Shown here in pieces: positions 36,180 through 43,633 of a stretch of 64,000 nt of DNA. The notes under the pieces were generated by a model. The model searched no databases. It saw nothing but the letters and a program-made list of their open reading frames with translations, and was not told where the DNA came from. The first letter of the stretch is position 1. The number at the start of each line of letters is the position of its first letter. Origin of the DNA: Micromonospora yangpuensis (lineage in GTDB: Bacteria; Actinomycetota; Actinomycetes; Mycobacteriales; Micromonosporaceae); contig NZ_FMIA01000002.1 of the NCBI RefSeq assembly GCF_900091615.1, positions 1,302,001 through 1,366,000 on the forward strand, written 5' to 3'. Made by a program: the position numbers and the translations under genes.

Positions 36180-36653
36180 ATGATTGCGAATATCGGTGGC
36201 GGCTCAAAACCAGGCCACATCGACCCCGCGACCGCTACCCGACTCGCCCAACTCGCCGGCCGCCGCGCCCGGCTGACAATGCGCCACATCACCGGTGCCG
36301 GTCAACAATGGCGTCGAATTGGGCAGTGGCCGAGCGACGCTGCGGACGTTTCTACCCTCGACATAAAGGTGCTAACAAACACCGCGCTCGCTATGGAATG
36401 GGGCATGGAACGTGCCGAGATTGGTAGCCATAGGGGCATTGACCACATGGCAATTCGACCGCACCGCCTTATTATGCCGGGCCGCCCTCCCATTTATGGC
36501 GACGATCCGGAGAAGTTGGCCGCCATTGCCGAGCGCGAACTACGCGACGAATTGGCCGTCCGTTCGGTCGCCTGGCACGCGACGTACAACCCCGGCTCTG
36601 TGGCTCGCGCTGTCGAGATCCACCGCGCCAACCGGCGGAAGGCCCTCACGTGA
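36180..36653 (+). CDS. Hypothetical element protein, 157 aa
   Basis: ATG 36180 with GAAAGGGA upstream; GTG 36117 is a weaker start. Soluble protein with HIDPATATRLAQLAGRRARL, a central HITGAGQQWRRIGQWPSDAA and an acidic helix (EKLAAIAERELRDELAVRSV). Codon use is AT-richer than the host genes. Its last codons give a GTGA overlap with a zinc-finger gene. No family recognised. Confidence 0.65.
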   Translation: MIANIGGGSKPGHIDPATATRLAQLAGRRARLTMRHITGAGQQWRRIGQWPSDAADVSTLDIKVLTNTALAMEWGMERAEIGSHRGIDHMAIRPHRLIMPGRPPIYGDDPEKLAAIAERELRDELAVRSVAWHATYNPGSVARAVEIHRANRRKALT

Positions 36654-36823
36654 CCACTAGGAAGTGTCCGCAGTGCGGCACCGACCGCCCGCTGTCGGCG
36701 TTCGGCCGCGACCGGCGCACCCTCGACGGCTTCCGCCGGCTGTGCCGGCCGTGCCGCAACGAAAACCGCCGGCTGCACGCCCGCGTACGCGAGGCCATGA
36801 GCCGCCGGGACCGCGCCGCATGA
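36650..36823 (+). CDS. 57-residue zinc-ribbon protein (endonuclease VII-like start)
   Basis: GTG 36650 overlaps the previous stop. TTRKCPQCGTDRPLSAFGRD followed by GFRRLCRPCRNENRRLHARV gives two CxxC pairs 20 residues apart with the xLSxFxxDRRxxDGxxxxCRxC pattern seen at the N-terminus of phage recombination endonuclease VII/HNH proteins. The nuclease part is missing, so this is a stand-alone ribbon. Missed by usual length cut-offs. Confidence 0.65.
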   Translation: MTTRKCPQCGTDRPLSAFGRDRRTLDGFRRLCRPCRNENRRLHARVREAMSRRDRAA

Positions 36824-36954
36824 GCTGCCCGGACGATCCCGCCCACGAGATCGGCCCAGCCCGATTGACCGGTCAAGTGACCGCCGGGCTGGCCTGGGTC
36901 CCGGAGACTTACACCGCTGGCACGCGCGTGCGAGGGCGGCGCGGTCGACCCTGA
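36820..36954 (+). CDS. 44-residue element protein
   Basis: ATG overlaps the previous stop (ATGA). The product starts SCPDDPAHEIGPARLTGQVT and ends in RVRGRRGRP. Support is the coupling and a rich continuation of frame; function unknown. Last gene of the plus-strand run. Confidence 0.5.
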   Translation: MSCPDDPAHEIGPARLTGQVTAGLAWVPETYTAGTRVRGRRGRP

Positions 36955-37093
36955 CGACGCCGGGCACTATGCATTCTGCCGCGTGCCGAGGCCGGACCAC
37001 GGCCGGTCTGCTAGGTCCGGCGGACCATGCACTCATCTGCCGATGAGAGTATGTTCCCAGTCGAACGTCAATACGTTCTCGAAGAGTCGCATG

Positions 37094-38050
37094 TTAAGCC
37101 GGATACCACCGCTCATACAGCAAGCGGGGTGCGAGAACTTGAGCGCCCTTTTCGTTATTACAAATGTGGCACAAGAGTTGGATGTTCGTTACATCGTTAA
37201 GGCCGCCCTCGGCCAGAGGTACCATGTGATCGAACTCCGCTCTCTTGATCGGCGTGCGAAGGGTTCCTAACTCGATTTTGCAGTTCGCGCATCGCCCACG
37301 CTCGCGGAACTCGACCGCCGTCTTGACCCAGTCCGGAATATCCGCTCGTCTCAGTCGAGAACATCCATCTTTACGACTAGTGAATATGCTGTTTGGATCG
37401 ACCTCGTCGGGGCTGCTGAATGAAGCGTAACTAGTCACATAGCTGGCCATCATATGGTTGAAGTCATAGAGGAATGAGCGGTTTGCAAAGAGAACAAAGA
37501 AGACCTCCTCCGCGAGACGATCGCACAACTCTTCGATTTCGCCGGTAAGCTGCAACTCGGTGAAGTATTCGTTGTACTCGTCAGGAAGGCTTTCATGCTC
37601 CGGGCATTCGTCACACGGTGATCGGTGAGCATGATAAAGATGACGCTCGAAGCCTGGCTTCAGGGCTGGCCATCCCTTGGCAGACCGAAACTTCACGAAG
37701 GTCGTGTGCGGAAGGTTTAGGGCCTCGAAAGCATTCTCGACCGGAAGCACATGCATTTGGTGGTCATAGAGTGGAGCGCCTGCAAAAACTTGGGAGCGGC
37801 TCGGAGCCAGAGTTGGCAGACCTAGTAGATCTTCATCGAAGGTTCTATTAATCACGATGGATGCAAACTTGTGTAGTGCGCTGACTTTATCGAACGGCTC
37901 ACAGAAGTAGTCGAATCCGTCGTCCGACAGCATCTCGCTGAGATCATGCATGTAAGCCATTGGGTCGCGCGCCATTGCATCTACAATCCGAGCATAATGA
38001 TATGTATCGTAATGTCGAATTTCGATGAGGTCCTTGAAGTCCTTTGGCAT
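37094..38050 (-). CDS. HNH endonuclease-domain protein, element cargo
   Basis: 318 residues from ATG 38050. The C-terminal HNH module is clear: RGRCANCKIELGTLRTPIKR, AEFDHMVPLAEGGLNDVTNI and QLLCHICNNEKG (zinc Cys pairs, catalytic DH, final N). The N-terminal 230 residues form an unrelated, acidic, aromatic-rich domain (FDYFCEPFDKVSALHKFASI; AEEVFFVLFANRSFLYDFNH) likely to sense or bind a partner. GC is well below the host average, suggesting foreign origin. It lies 4 bp after the next gene's stop, so the two form an operon. Confidence 0.85.
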   Translation of the reverse strand: MPKDFKDLIEIRHYDTYHYARIVDAMARDPMAYMHDLSEMLSDDGFDYFCEPFDKVSALHKFASIVINRTFDEDLLGLPTLAPSRSQVFAGAPLYDHQMHVLPVENAFEALNLPHTTFVKFRSAKGWPALKPGFERHLYHAHRSPCDECPEHESLPDEYNEYFTELQLTGEIEELCDRLAEEVFFVLFANRSFLYDFNHMMASYVTSYASFSSPDEVDPNSIFTSRKDGCSRLRRADIPDWVKTAVEFRERGRCANCKIELGTLRTPIKRAEFDHMVPLAEGGLNDVTNIQLLCHICNNEKGAQVLAPRLLYERWYPA

Positions 38051-38054
38051 TGAC

Positions 38055-39188
38055 TCACTCCGGCCTGATCGGCTGCTGGTTCGTTACGGTCGCCATATCC
38101 GCCGCAGGAAGCCTCTTGCAGAAGAAGACGCCAGCCTCGTCATGGATAACGACCTCAGTGCCAGGCAGGTCCTCGTACATGTCGGAGATTCCTTCTGCTG
38201 CACCGACTGCCTTACAGTGGGCGCCATCAGATTCTGTCTGGATCAGATATGCTTGTGGGCACGCGCATCCCGTCGCGAACGCGTGGAATCTGCCTCGGAA
38301 AGCCTCCGCAAGGAGGACTGCCGGATAGCGATAGGAGTGTTTTCCGCACAGCGCGGGGACGTGAACCTTGCCGTCCACGATGACACTTTGCGGCAACTCG
38401 GTTGCGGGAGTCCAAGGTCGGAGCTCCACACTTTCAACGGCTGACCTTAGCATTTGTCCATTCGCAAAGCGTCGGAACGTTTCCTCAGTGCACGGTTGCC
38501 CTGTCGGCCATCCAACTGAACCTTGAGGCGGCCATATTTGGGGTATCCCCAGAACCATCGTTACGTCAATTTCCAGTGCCGGCGTGGTGAAGACTAGCCC
38601 GTGCAGGGCGAGTTTGCCGAGGACGATCGTCATCGCGTAGCACTGTGGCCTGTCGGGTTCCGCAATCCCTGGAATACGAACCGCGAGCGGGGTCACGTGG
38701 ACAGCTGAGAATCCCACTGTTCCCTCATACTGCCCTACCCAAAATCGGCTGGCACCCAAAGGCTCCATCCGGCTTTGGCACTCGTAGAACGTCGTGTAGA
38801 CCGATTGCGACAGGCCGTATCCACGGCTTCTTTGTTCCTTGCTTGATAGGAGCATCGCAGTTAGCGCGGTCTTCTGCGCCCACACCGCGATCGCAGGCTG
38901 GTCTTGGGTTGATATCGCCCCAGGTTTGCCGAGGATTATGGGAGACAGGACTCGTCGAGCGGTATCTTCGAGCCGACTCATCCAGCCGTTGTTGCAGGAG
39001 GAACAGAAATCCTTGACCGTCTGCCGATATGGAGGCTGTTCGCCCATATCACGGGGCAGACCGTTCAACGGGCCTGCCATGTGTCGGACCGGACTGAGGT
39101 CCAAGCCGATCTTACTGACCCATTGGCCGAAGACATGCTCACGAGTCAGTGGCCCTGTCGAGCCGCAGAAGGCACAGAAGTCAGTCAT
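38055..39188 (-). CDS. Zinc-binding HNH-like protein, element cargo
   Basis: 377 residues from ATG 39188; the frame extends upstream to 39464 but that part is Arg/Pro shadow. The N-terminus TDFCAFCGSTGPLTREHVFG and then VKDFCSSCNNGWMSRLEDTA give a CxxC...EHVF...CxxCNNGWMS module, related to HNH-type zinc nucleases (EH in place of DH). The rest (WAQKTALTAMLLSSKEQRSR; FWVGQYEGTVGFSAVHVTPL) is a larger unassigned domain. Low GC like its partner, with which it is operonic. A two-gene nuclease module of this sort is a candidate defence system (inference). Confidence 0.75.
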   Translation of the reverse strand: MTDFCAFCGSTGPLTREHVFGQWVSKIGLDLSPVRHMAGPLNGLPRDMGEQPPYRQTVKDFCSSCNNGWMSRLEDTARRVLSPIILGKPGAISTQDQPAIAVWAQKTALTAMLLSSKEQRSRGYGLSQSVYTTFYECQSRMEPLGASRFWVGQYEGTVGFSAVHVTPLAVRIPGIAEPDRPQCYAMTIVLGKLALHGLVFTTPALEIDVTMVLGIPQIWPPQGSVGWPTGQPCTEETFRRFANGQMLRSAVESVELRPWTPATELPQSVIVDGKVHVPALCGKHSYRYPAVLLAEAFRGRFHAFATGCACPQAYLIQTESDGAHCKAVGAAEGISDMYEDLPGTEVVIHDEAGVFFCKRLPAADMATVTNQQPIRPE

Positions 39189-39515
39189 AGGCCCATCCTG
39201 CAGTATCCGGAGCGGAAGAAGAAAGTCCCTTTCGTCAGCCAAGATCGGTCTCACGCTCATGCCGCGATGCGCGTTCATGGCGGAGTTGAGCGCGCTACCC
39301 AGTCGGCCTGGCCGCCTCGCTCGCCGTGATGGCTCGCCCCGTTCAGCCCCCGCTAGCGACCGGCACGGCCGAGACGCGAGGGTGACGGTCGTAGACCACG
39401 GCAGGCGGCCGGCGTACCCATGTGCGCAGTTGGCGGGTATTGAGGAAGCCCGTCGCCTCCACACATGGGGTCACGAGCAGCTCCGATGACCTGCGGACCA
39501 GGAAAGAACGAGATC
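39189..39515. other. Upstream region of the HNH operon
   Basis: Contains no ORF with a ribosome site; the minus-strand extension of the cargo frame here is low-complexity. Expected to hold the cargo promoter. GC rises back toward host level at about 39290. Confidence 0.5.
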
Positions 39516-39593
39516 ATGAGCACCGCCGTCACGAGGCCCGGCCGCCGCAACACCGCCGAGCCGACACAGGACGCCGCCGCCCTCACGCTGTAG
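39516..39593 (+). CDS. Possible 25-residue peptide
   Basis: ATG 39516 preceded by GGAAAGAACG. The product STAVTRPGRRNTAEPTQDAA then LTL ends at TAG, followed by a 7-bp hairpin (TGTCTGC/GCAGACA) and an intrinsic terminator. The ribosome site plus terminator make a tiny transcription unit plausible; homologues would be needed to believe it. Confidence 0.35.
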   Translation: MSTAVTRPGRRNTAEPTQDAAALTL

Positions 39594-39624
39594 CCCTTCC
39601 TGTCTGCTTGACCGCAGACACACG

Positions 39625-39658
39625 AACCCCCGACACCCGCATGGGTACCGGGGGTTTT
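39625..39658 (+). terminator. Intrinsic terminator
   Basis: AACCCCCG/CGGGGGTT stem with a 16-base loop followed by TTTTGT. Can act in both directions: on the plus strand for the small ORF, on the minus strand for the zinc-binding gene at 39665. Confidence 0.75.
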
Positions 39659-39664
39659 GTCGTT

Positions 39665-39847
39665 TCAGGCTCGCCGGCACCTCGAAGCGTGCAGCTCGAT
39701 CGCCTCGGCCAGTTCGGAGAGCGCCGTACATCGCTCGGCGGCGACCACCTCGCCGCACTCGCCGCACTCCACCCGCCCGACCCACAACGGCCACCGCCAC
39801 CCGTTGATGTCGACCGGCACCCGTAGCGGTTTCTCTTCGGACAGCAT
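39665..39847 (-). CDS. 60-residue zinc-binding protein of the element
   Basis: ATG 39847 with GGAGG 7 bases upstream. The segment WVGRVECGECGEVVAAERCT then EAIELHASRC has CxxC and HxxxC spacing suited to a zinc site; the N-terminus (PLRVPVDINGWRWPLWV) is beta-like. Similar to small actinophage zinc proteins in layout only. A terminator follows its stop. Confidence 0.65.
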   Translation of the reverse strand: MLSEEKPLRVPVDINGWRWPLWVGRVECGECGEVVAAERCTALSELAEAIELHASRCRRA

Positions 39848-40026
39848 CGGCACCCCTCCAGAAACGGAACGGGACGCCCCGCCGCTTGCCAGGCGACGGG
39901 ACGCCCCTCGTGCGTGCAGCGACCCGCGCCGCCGTCACGGCTACCGCTGATCGCGCCTCCACCTGGCAACCTAGTGCCAGCAATGCGACCAGGGCAAGCA
40001 GTGCCAGGGGTGTAAGTAGGGCATGC

Positions 40027-40266
40027 ATGGGAACGCGCGACCCTGTGCGCGTGCCGATCCCGCACACCGCCCGAGAGATCGAGGCCGACCTAACCCGCCG
40101 CATCGCTGCGGGGCAGTTCCGGCCGGGCGCGCGGCTGCCCACGTATGACGCCCTGGCCGAGGAGTACGGCAGCGCCCGCCGGACCGTCGCCCGCGCCGTG
40201 GACGCGCTCAAGGCTCGCGGCTTGGTCGTCGGGGTGCCCGGCAGCGGCACCTACGTGGCCGAGTAG
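40027..40266 (+). CDS. GntR-family mini-regulator of the element
   Basis: 79 residues from ATG 40027; GTG 40045 is an alternative. Winged helix: HTAREIEADLTRRIAAGQFR, PGARLPTYDALAEEYGSARR, TVARAVDALKARGLVVGVPG, SGTYVAE. No effector domain. Single-domain GntR proteins (KorSA type) control excision and transfer genes in actinomycete integrative elements; this one lies next to attR. It shares architecture with the chromosomal gene at 4008. Confidence 0.85.
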   Translation: MGTRDPVRVPIPHTAREIEADLTRRIAAGQFRPGARLPTYDALAEEYGSARRTVARAVDALKARGLVVGVPGSGTYVAE

Positions 40267-40317
40267 CCCCCGGCCGCCTGCTCCCCGCAGCGGCGACCAG
40301 GGGTGTGTTTTCGCTGC

Positions 40318-40980
40318 TCAGCCGCCCATCCGGGCGACCCCCACGGGGCACGTCATGCCGTTCGGGCCAATACCACACCATCCGTCAGGGTTTTTCGTCG
40401 GGGCCAGGTACTGCTGGTGGTACGTCTCGGCGAAGAAGTAGTCGCCCAGCGGAGCGATCTCCGTGGTGATCTCACCCTTGCCGGCGCTGGCCACGATCGG
40501 CGCGAACGCGTCCCGGGAGGCCTGGGCGGTGGCGAGCTGCTCGTCGGTGCTCGCATAGATCGCCGACCGGTACTGGGTGCCCACGTCGTTGCCCTGACGC
40601 ATGCCCTGGGTCGGGTCGTGGTTCTCCCAGAAGACCTTGAGCAGGTCCTGGTAGCTGATCGTCGACGGGTCGTACACCACCTGGACCGCCTCGGTGTGCC
40701 CGGTCATCCCGGAACAGACCTCCTCGTACGTCGGGTTCGGGGTGCTGCCCCCGGCGTAACCGACGGACGTGGTGTACACCCCCGGCAGGGTCCAGAACAA
40801 CCGCTCGGCGCCCCAGAAACAACCCATCCCGAAGACGGCGACCTCGGTGCCCGCCGGGAACGGGCCCTTCAGCGGGGTCCCGAGAACCTCGTGCCGGTCG
40901 GCGACGGGCATCGGCAACGGGCGACCCGGCAGGGTCTGGTCGGCGGTGGGTAGCTCGGCCTTCATGCGGCGAAGGAACAC
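40318..40980 (-). CDS. msrA: Peptide-methionine (S)-S-oxide reductase, C-terminus rebuilt by the element
   Basis: 220 residues from GTG 40980 (GGAG upstream). [18 protein letters not shown] carries the catalytic Cys, then [18 protein letters not shown] and [12 protein letters not shown]. MsrA reduces methionine S-sulfoxide in proteins via thioredoxin. The last 25 codons use AAA, CCT, GGA, TGT, GGT and ATT, rare in the rest of the gene, and mirror the host-like tail left at 30346-30420. The 3' end is therefore most likely element-derived, keeping the enzyme whole after integration. Confidence 0.93.
   Translation of the reverse strand: MFLRRMKAELPTADQTLPGRPLPMPVADRHEVLGTPLKGPFPAGTEVAVFGMGCFWGAERLFWTLPGVYTTSVGYAGGSTPNPTYEEVCSGMTGHTEAVQVVYDPSTISYQDLLKVFWENHDPTQGMRQGNDVGTQYRSAIYASTDEQLATAQASRDAFAPIVASAGKGEITTEIAPLGDYFFAETYHQQYLAPTKNPDGWCGIGPNGMTCPVGVARMGG
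40358..40368. other. attR core candidate
   Basis: CCGTTCGGGCC, identical to 30383-30393, inside the GPNG codons of msrA. The codon shift to AT-rich usage begins slightly upstream, at about 40395, so the strand-exchange point may lie between 40358 and 40395. Confidence 0.65.
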
Positions 40981-41111
40981 GGTGGAACTCCTCTCGTACC
41001 TCTCGCAGCCTGCAACGCCAACGGGCCCGGCTTCCTTACCCGCCTGTTGCCGGATCAGGCGACTGCCGGCGTCGGCTTGCCATGAAGTATGAAAAAGTTC
41101 AGAATTGAGGC

Positions 41112-41576
41112 ATGCCGACGACCAGGGAAGTCCAGTGGAGTGAGCTGCAGCGCGATCCCAAGAGCGTGGCTGCGCTGGCTGACTCTGGGGACGTCAGAGT
41201 CCGCCGCCGGGACGGGGCCGCGCTCCTCTTGACCCGGGAGGACCGGATGATGGCAGCCGGTGAGGGTGCGGTGGCCGCTGCCCGGGCCCTTCGTAACGCC
41301 CTGGCGCACCTTCCCCGGGAGGTCGCTGCCGAGGTCCTGATGGACGAGTTTCCGTGGCTCGGGCTGCTTCCGGAGGAGAGTCTCGCGCAGTTCGTGACGG
41401 ATTTCGTCACGGCAACCCGGATCTCGGCCGACCTGGGAGAGTGGTCGGTGCTGGCGCAGACCGTCCGAGAATGGCGGGCTACCGCAGCTGTCTACACCGA
41501 CCCCCGTCTGGTGCGGGAGCTCAGCGAGCCGCTGTCGGAGGACCATGGCCCCGTTCCCGGTCCCACGGAGGCATGA
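41112..41576 (+). CDS. Phd-like antitoxin of a putative toxin-antitoxin pair
   Basis: 154 residues from ATG 41112. The N-terminus [20 protein letters not shown] then [19 protein letters not shown] matches prevent-host-death-type antitoxins that use this domain to bind DNA. A longer helical C-terminal extension ([16 protein letters not shown] region) would bind the toxin. The next gene starts 3 bp downstream. It sits just outside the element on the host side. Confidence 0.75.
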   Translation: MPTTREVQWSELQRDPKSVAALADSGDVRVRRRDGAALLLTREDRMMAAGEGAVAAARALRNALAHLPREVAAEVLMDEFPWLGLLPEESLAQFVTDFVTATRISADLGEWSVLAQTVREWRATAAVYTDPRLVRELSEPLSEDHGPVPGPTEA

Positions 41577-41579
41577 TCC

Positions 41580-41933
41580 GTGGGAGCCAAACGTGGTGAC
41601 CGGGTCGCACCGCCGGGACGACCGGGCGGATGGGAGGCCCGGTTCGCGACCTCAGAGGCGGCCAAGGGTTGGGAACAGCTCTGCCAATCCGCCCGTTCCA
41701 ACACCTGGGAAGCGTGGGTCGTGCTCACCGAGCGGCCCACGGAGCCGGAGAATCCGGCGCGGCAACACCGGCTGAGAGGCCCTCTCGCCACCCGGGAGGT
41801 GGGCGGCCGAGCCTTGTCGCAGTGGCAGTACGAGGTGACTGCCGGTGGTCGAATCTGGTACTGCCCGGATACGGAACGTCGTATCGTCTGGATCGTGTCG
41901 GCCGGGCCGTCCCACCCGAAGCTCACCGAGTGA
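41580..41933 (+). CDS. RelE/ParE-like toxin of a putative toxin-antitoxin pair
   Basis: 117 residues from GTG 41580 with ACGGAGG upstream. A small alpha/beta protein with ARFATSEAAKGWEQLCQSAR and a C-terminal WQYEVTAGGRIWYCPDTERR then IVWIVSAGPSHPKLTE, like RelE-type ribonuclease toxins in which basic/aromatic residues near the C-terminus cleave mRNA. Order (antitoxin first) and the 3-bp gap support a type II system. Activity is inference. Confidence 0.72.
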   Translation: MGAKRGDRVAPPGRPGGWEARFATSEAAKGWEQLCQSARSNTWEAWVVLTERPTEPENPARQHRLRGPLATREVGGRALSQWQYEVTAGGRIWYCPDTERRIVWIVSAGPSHPKLTE

Positions 41934-41943
41934 ATGCCCCGGA

Positions 41944-42357
41944 TCAGGCGAGTGCGGCGGTGATCCGGGCGGCGTGGTCGGTCGCCTCGGCGTCGTCGGC
42001 GTAGCGCCTGCGGGGCCAGAAGAACCCGCGTAGGCCGTCTCCCCGGGTCCTCGGTACCACGTGGGTGTGCAGGTGTGGCACGGACTGGGACACCTTGTTG
42101 TTCATCGCGACGAACGTGCCGCCGGCACCGAGCCCGCTCTCCACCGCGAGTGCCACCCGCTGGACCAGCGCGAAGTAACCGGGCAACGCCGCCGCCGGCA
42201 GGTCACCGAGGGTCACCAGGTGCGGGCGCGGCACCACCAGCACATGTCCGGGGAAGACCGGTCGGGTGTCCAGGAACGCCACGCCGTCCGGCTCGTCGGT
42301 GACCCGGAACGCCGGCAGGTCGCCGGCGACGATCCCACAGAACACGCAGTCGGCCAT
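41944..42357 (-). CDS. HIT family protein
   Basis: 137 residues. It begins ADCVFCGIVAGDLPAFRVTD (Cys pair of a possible zinc site) and has the histidine triad SVPHLHTHVVPRTRGDG. HIT enzymes hydrolyse or transfer nucleotides (AMP-lysine, AppppA-like substrates). It ends 10 bp from the convergent toxin stop, and is divergent from the cystathionine gamma-synthase gene with a 53-bp repeat between. Confidence 0.9.
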   Translation of the reverse strand: MADCVFCGIVAGDLPAFRVTDEPDGVAFLDTRPVFPGHVLVVPRPHLVTLGDLPAAALPGYFALVQRVALAVESGLGAGGTFVAMNNKVSQSVPHLHTHVVPRTRGDGLRGFFWPRRRYADDAEATDHAARITAALA

Positions 42358-42399
42358 CCGCCGAGGCTAGCCCCGCGGACCCTCGAACGGTCAACGGCG

Positions 42400-42452
42400 G
42401 TGAGAAGGGTGCCCCTCTTTACCGTAGGCGTTAATGGGGGGCCCTTCCTTAC
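42400..42452. repeat. 53-bp dispersed palindrome, copy 4 (between divergent starts)
   Basis: The only copy not at a gene end: its invariant GTAAGG end faces and lies 16 bp upstream of the cystathionine gamma-synthase ATG, and its other end is 43 bp upstream of the HIT start. It must overlap promoter or 5' UTR sequences. Confidence 0.9.
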
Positions 42453-42468
42453 AGCTAGCCTCACGGGA

Positions 42469-43611
42469 ATGAACCACGGCTTCGAGACGCTCGCCATCCA
42501 CGCCGGTCAGGACCCCGAGGCCCGCACCGGCGCGGTGATCCCACCGATCTACCAGACCAGCACGTACGCCCAGGACGCCGTCGGCGCGCCCCGGCTCGGG
42601 TACGAGTACAGCCGCTCCGGCAACCCGACCCGCGACGCCCTCCAGGAGTGCCTGGCGGCCCTGGAGGGCGGTCGGGTCGGGCTCGCCTTCGCCAGCGGTC
42701 TGGCCGCCGAGGACGCCCTGCTGCGGGCGGTCTGCCAGCCGGGTGACCACGTGGTGATCCCGGACGACGCGTACGGCGGCACGTACCGGCTCTTCGCCCG
42801 GGTGGCGCAGCGGTGGGGGCTGGACTTCACCCCGGCGCGGGTCTCCGACCCGGACGCGGTACGGGCCGCGATCCGCCCCGGCAGCACGAAGATCGTCTGG
42901 GTGGAGACGCCGACGAACCCGCTGCTCGGCATCGCCGACATCGCCACCCTGGCCGCCGTGGCGCACGACGCCGGGGCGCTGCTGGTGGTGGACAACACCT
43001 TCGCCTCGCCGTACCTGCAACAGCCGATCGCCCTCGGTGCGGACGTGGTGGTGCACTCCACCACCAAGTACGTCGGCGGTCACTCCGACGTGGTCGGCGG
43101 CGCGCTGGTGGTCGCCGACGCCGGCCTCGGCGACGAGCTGCGCTACTACCAGAACGCGATGGGCGCGGTGAACGGCCCGTTCGACGCCTGGCTGACCCTG
43201 CGCGGTGTCAAGACCCTCGGGGTACGGATGGACCGGCACTGCGACAACGCCGAGCGGATCGTCGCCTACCTGGACGGGCACGCCAAGGTGGCCGAGGTGC
43301 TCTACCCGGGCCTGCCGTCGCACCGGGGACACGAGGTGGCCGCCAAGCAGATGCGCCGCTTCGGCGGGATGATCTCCTTCCGGGCCGCCGGTGGCGAGGC
43401 GCACGCCGTGGAGATCTGCAACCGGGCGAAGCTCTTCGTTCTCGCCGAGTCGCTCGGCGGGGTGGAATCCCTGATCGAGCACCCGGGGAAGATGACACAC
43501 GCAAGTGCTGCCGGCTCGCCGCTTGAAGTTCCCGCCGATCTCGTGCGACTGTCTGTCGGCATCGAGACGGTCGAGGACCTGCTCGCCGATCTGGAGCAGG
43601 CGCTGGGCTGA
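42469..43611 (+). CDS. Cystathionine gamma-synthase / PLP-dependent Cys-Met enzyme
   Basis: 380 residues from ATG 42469. Cys/Met metabolism PLP family: PPIYQTSTYAQ, YEYSRSGNPTRDALQECLAA, FASGLAAEDAL, VVDNTFASPYLQQP and the Schiff-base Lys in DVVVHSTTKYVGGHSDVVGG. C-terminal ESLGGVESLIEHPGKMTH and VRLSVGIETVEDLLADL are typical of gamma-synthase/lyase. It makes cystathionine from activated homoserine or splits it; with the cystathionine beta-synthase at 20561 it could complete transsulfuration. The leader is very short because of the repeat just upstream. Confidence 0.9.
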   Translation: MNHGFETLAIHAGQDPEARTGAVIPPIYQTSTYAQDAVGAPRLGYEYSRSGNPTRDALQECLAALEGGRVGLAFASGLAAEDALLRAVCQPGDHVVIPDDAYGGTYRLFARVAQRWGLDFTPARVSDPDAVRAAIRPGSTKIVWVETPTNPLLGIADIATLAAVAHDAGALLVVDNTFASPYLQQPIALGADVVVHSTTKYVGGHSDVVGGALVVADAGLGDELRYYQNAMGAVNGPFDAWLTLRGVKTLGVRMDRHCDNAERIVAYLDGHAKVAEVLYPGLPSHRGHEVAAKQMRRFGGMISFRAAGGEAHAVEICNRAKLFVLAESLGGVESLIEHPGKMTHASAAGSPLEVPADLVRLSVGIETVEDLLADLEQALG

Positions 43612-43633
43612 CCGCTGGCTGGGGAGGGTGGCC

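Larger units (their letters stand above)
30383..40368. mobile_element. About 10-kb serine-integrase element integrated in the msrA 3' end
   Basis: Bounded by the shared 11-mer CCGTTCGGGCC at both ends, inside two versions of the msrA tail. Contents in order: large serine integrase, control region with repeat families, a run of short GTGA/ATGA-overlapped genes, HNH-type cargo on the minus strand, small genes, and a GntR mini-regulator. Base composition is more varied and less GC-rich than the flanks, especially 35.8-39.2 kb. No FtsK/Tra, replication initiator, capsid or lysis gene is recognisable, so it is a reduced prophage, satellite or integrative island. Confidence 0.85.

Noticed and set aside
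35969..36427. ORF with THTHTHK near the CA tract
   Set aside because: His/Thr run is only the CA repeat translated; no ribosome site and the frame is a shadow of the 36180 gene.
39471..40250. Minus-strand membrane-like ORF (HALLTPLALLALVALLALGC) opposite the element GntR gene
   Set aside because: Its ATG would overlap the GntR ATG, it covers the zinc-binding gene at 39665 in another frame and it lacks a ribosome site.
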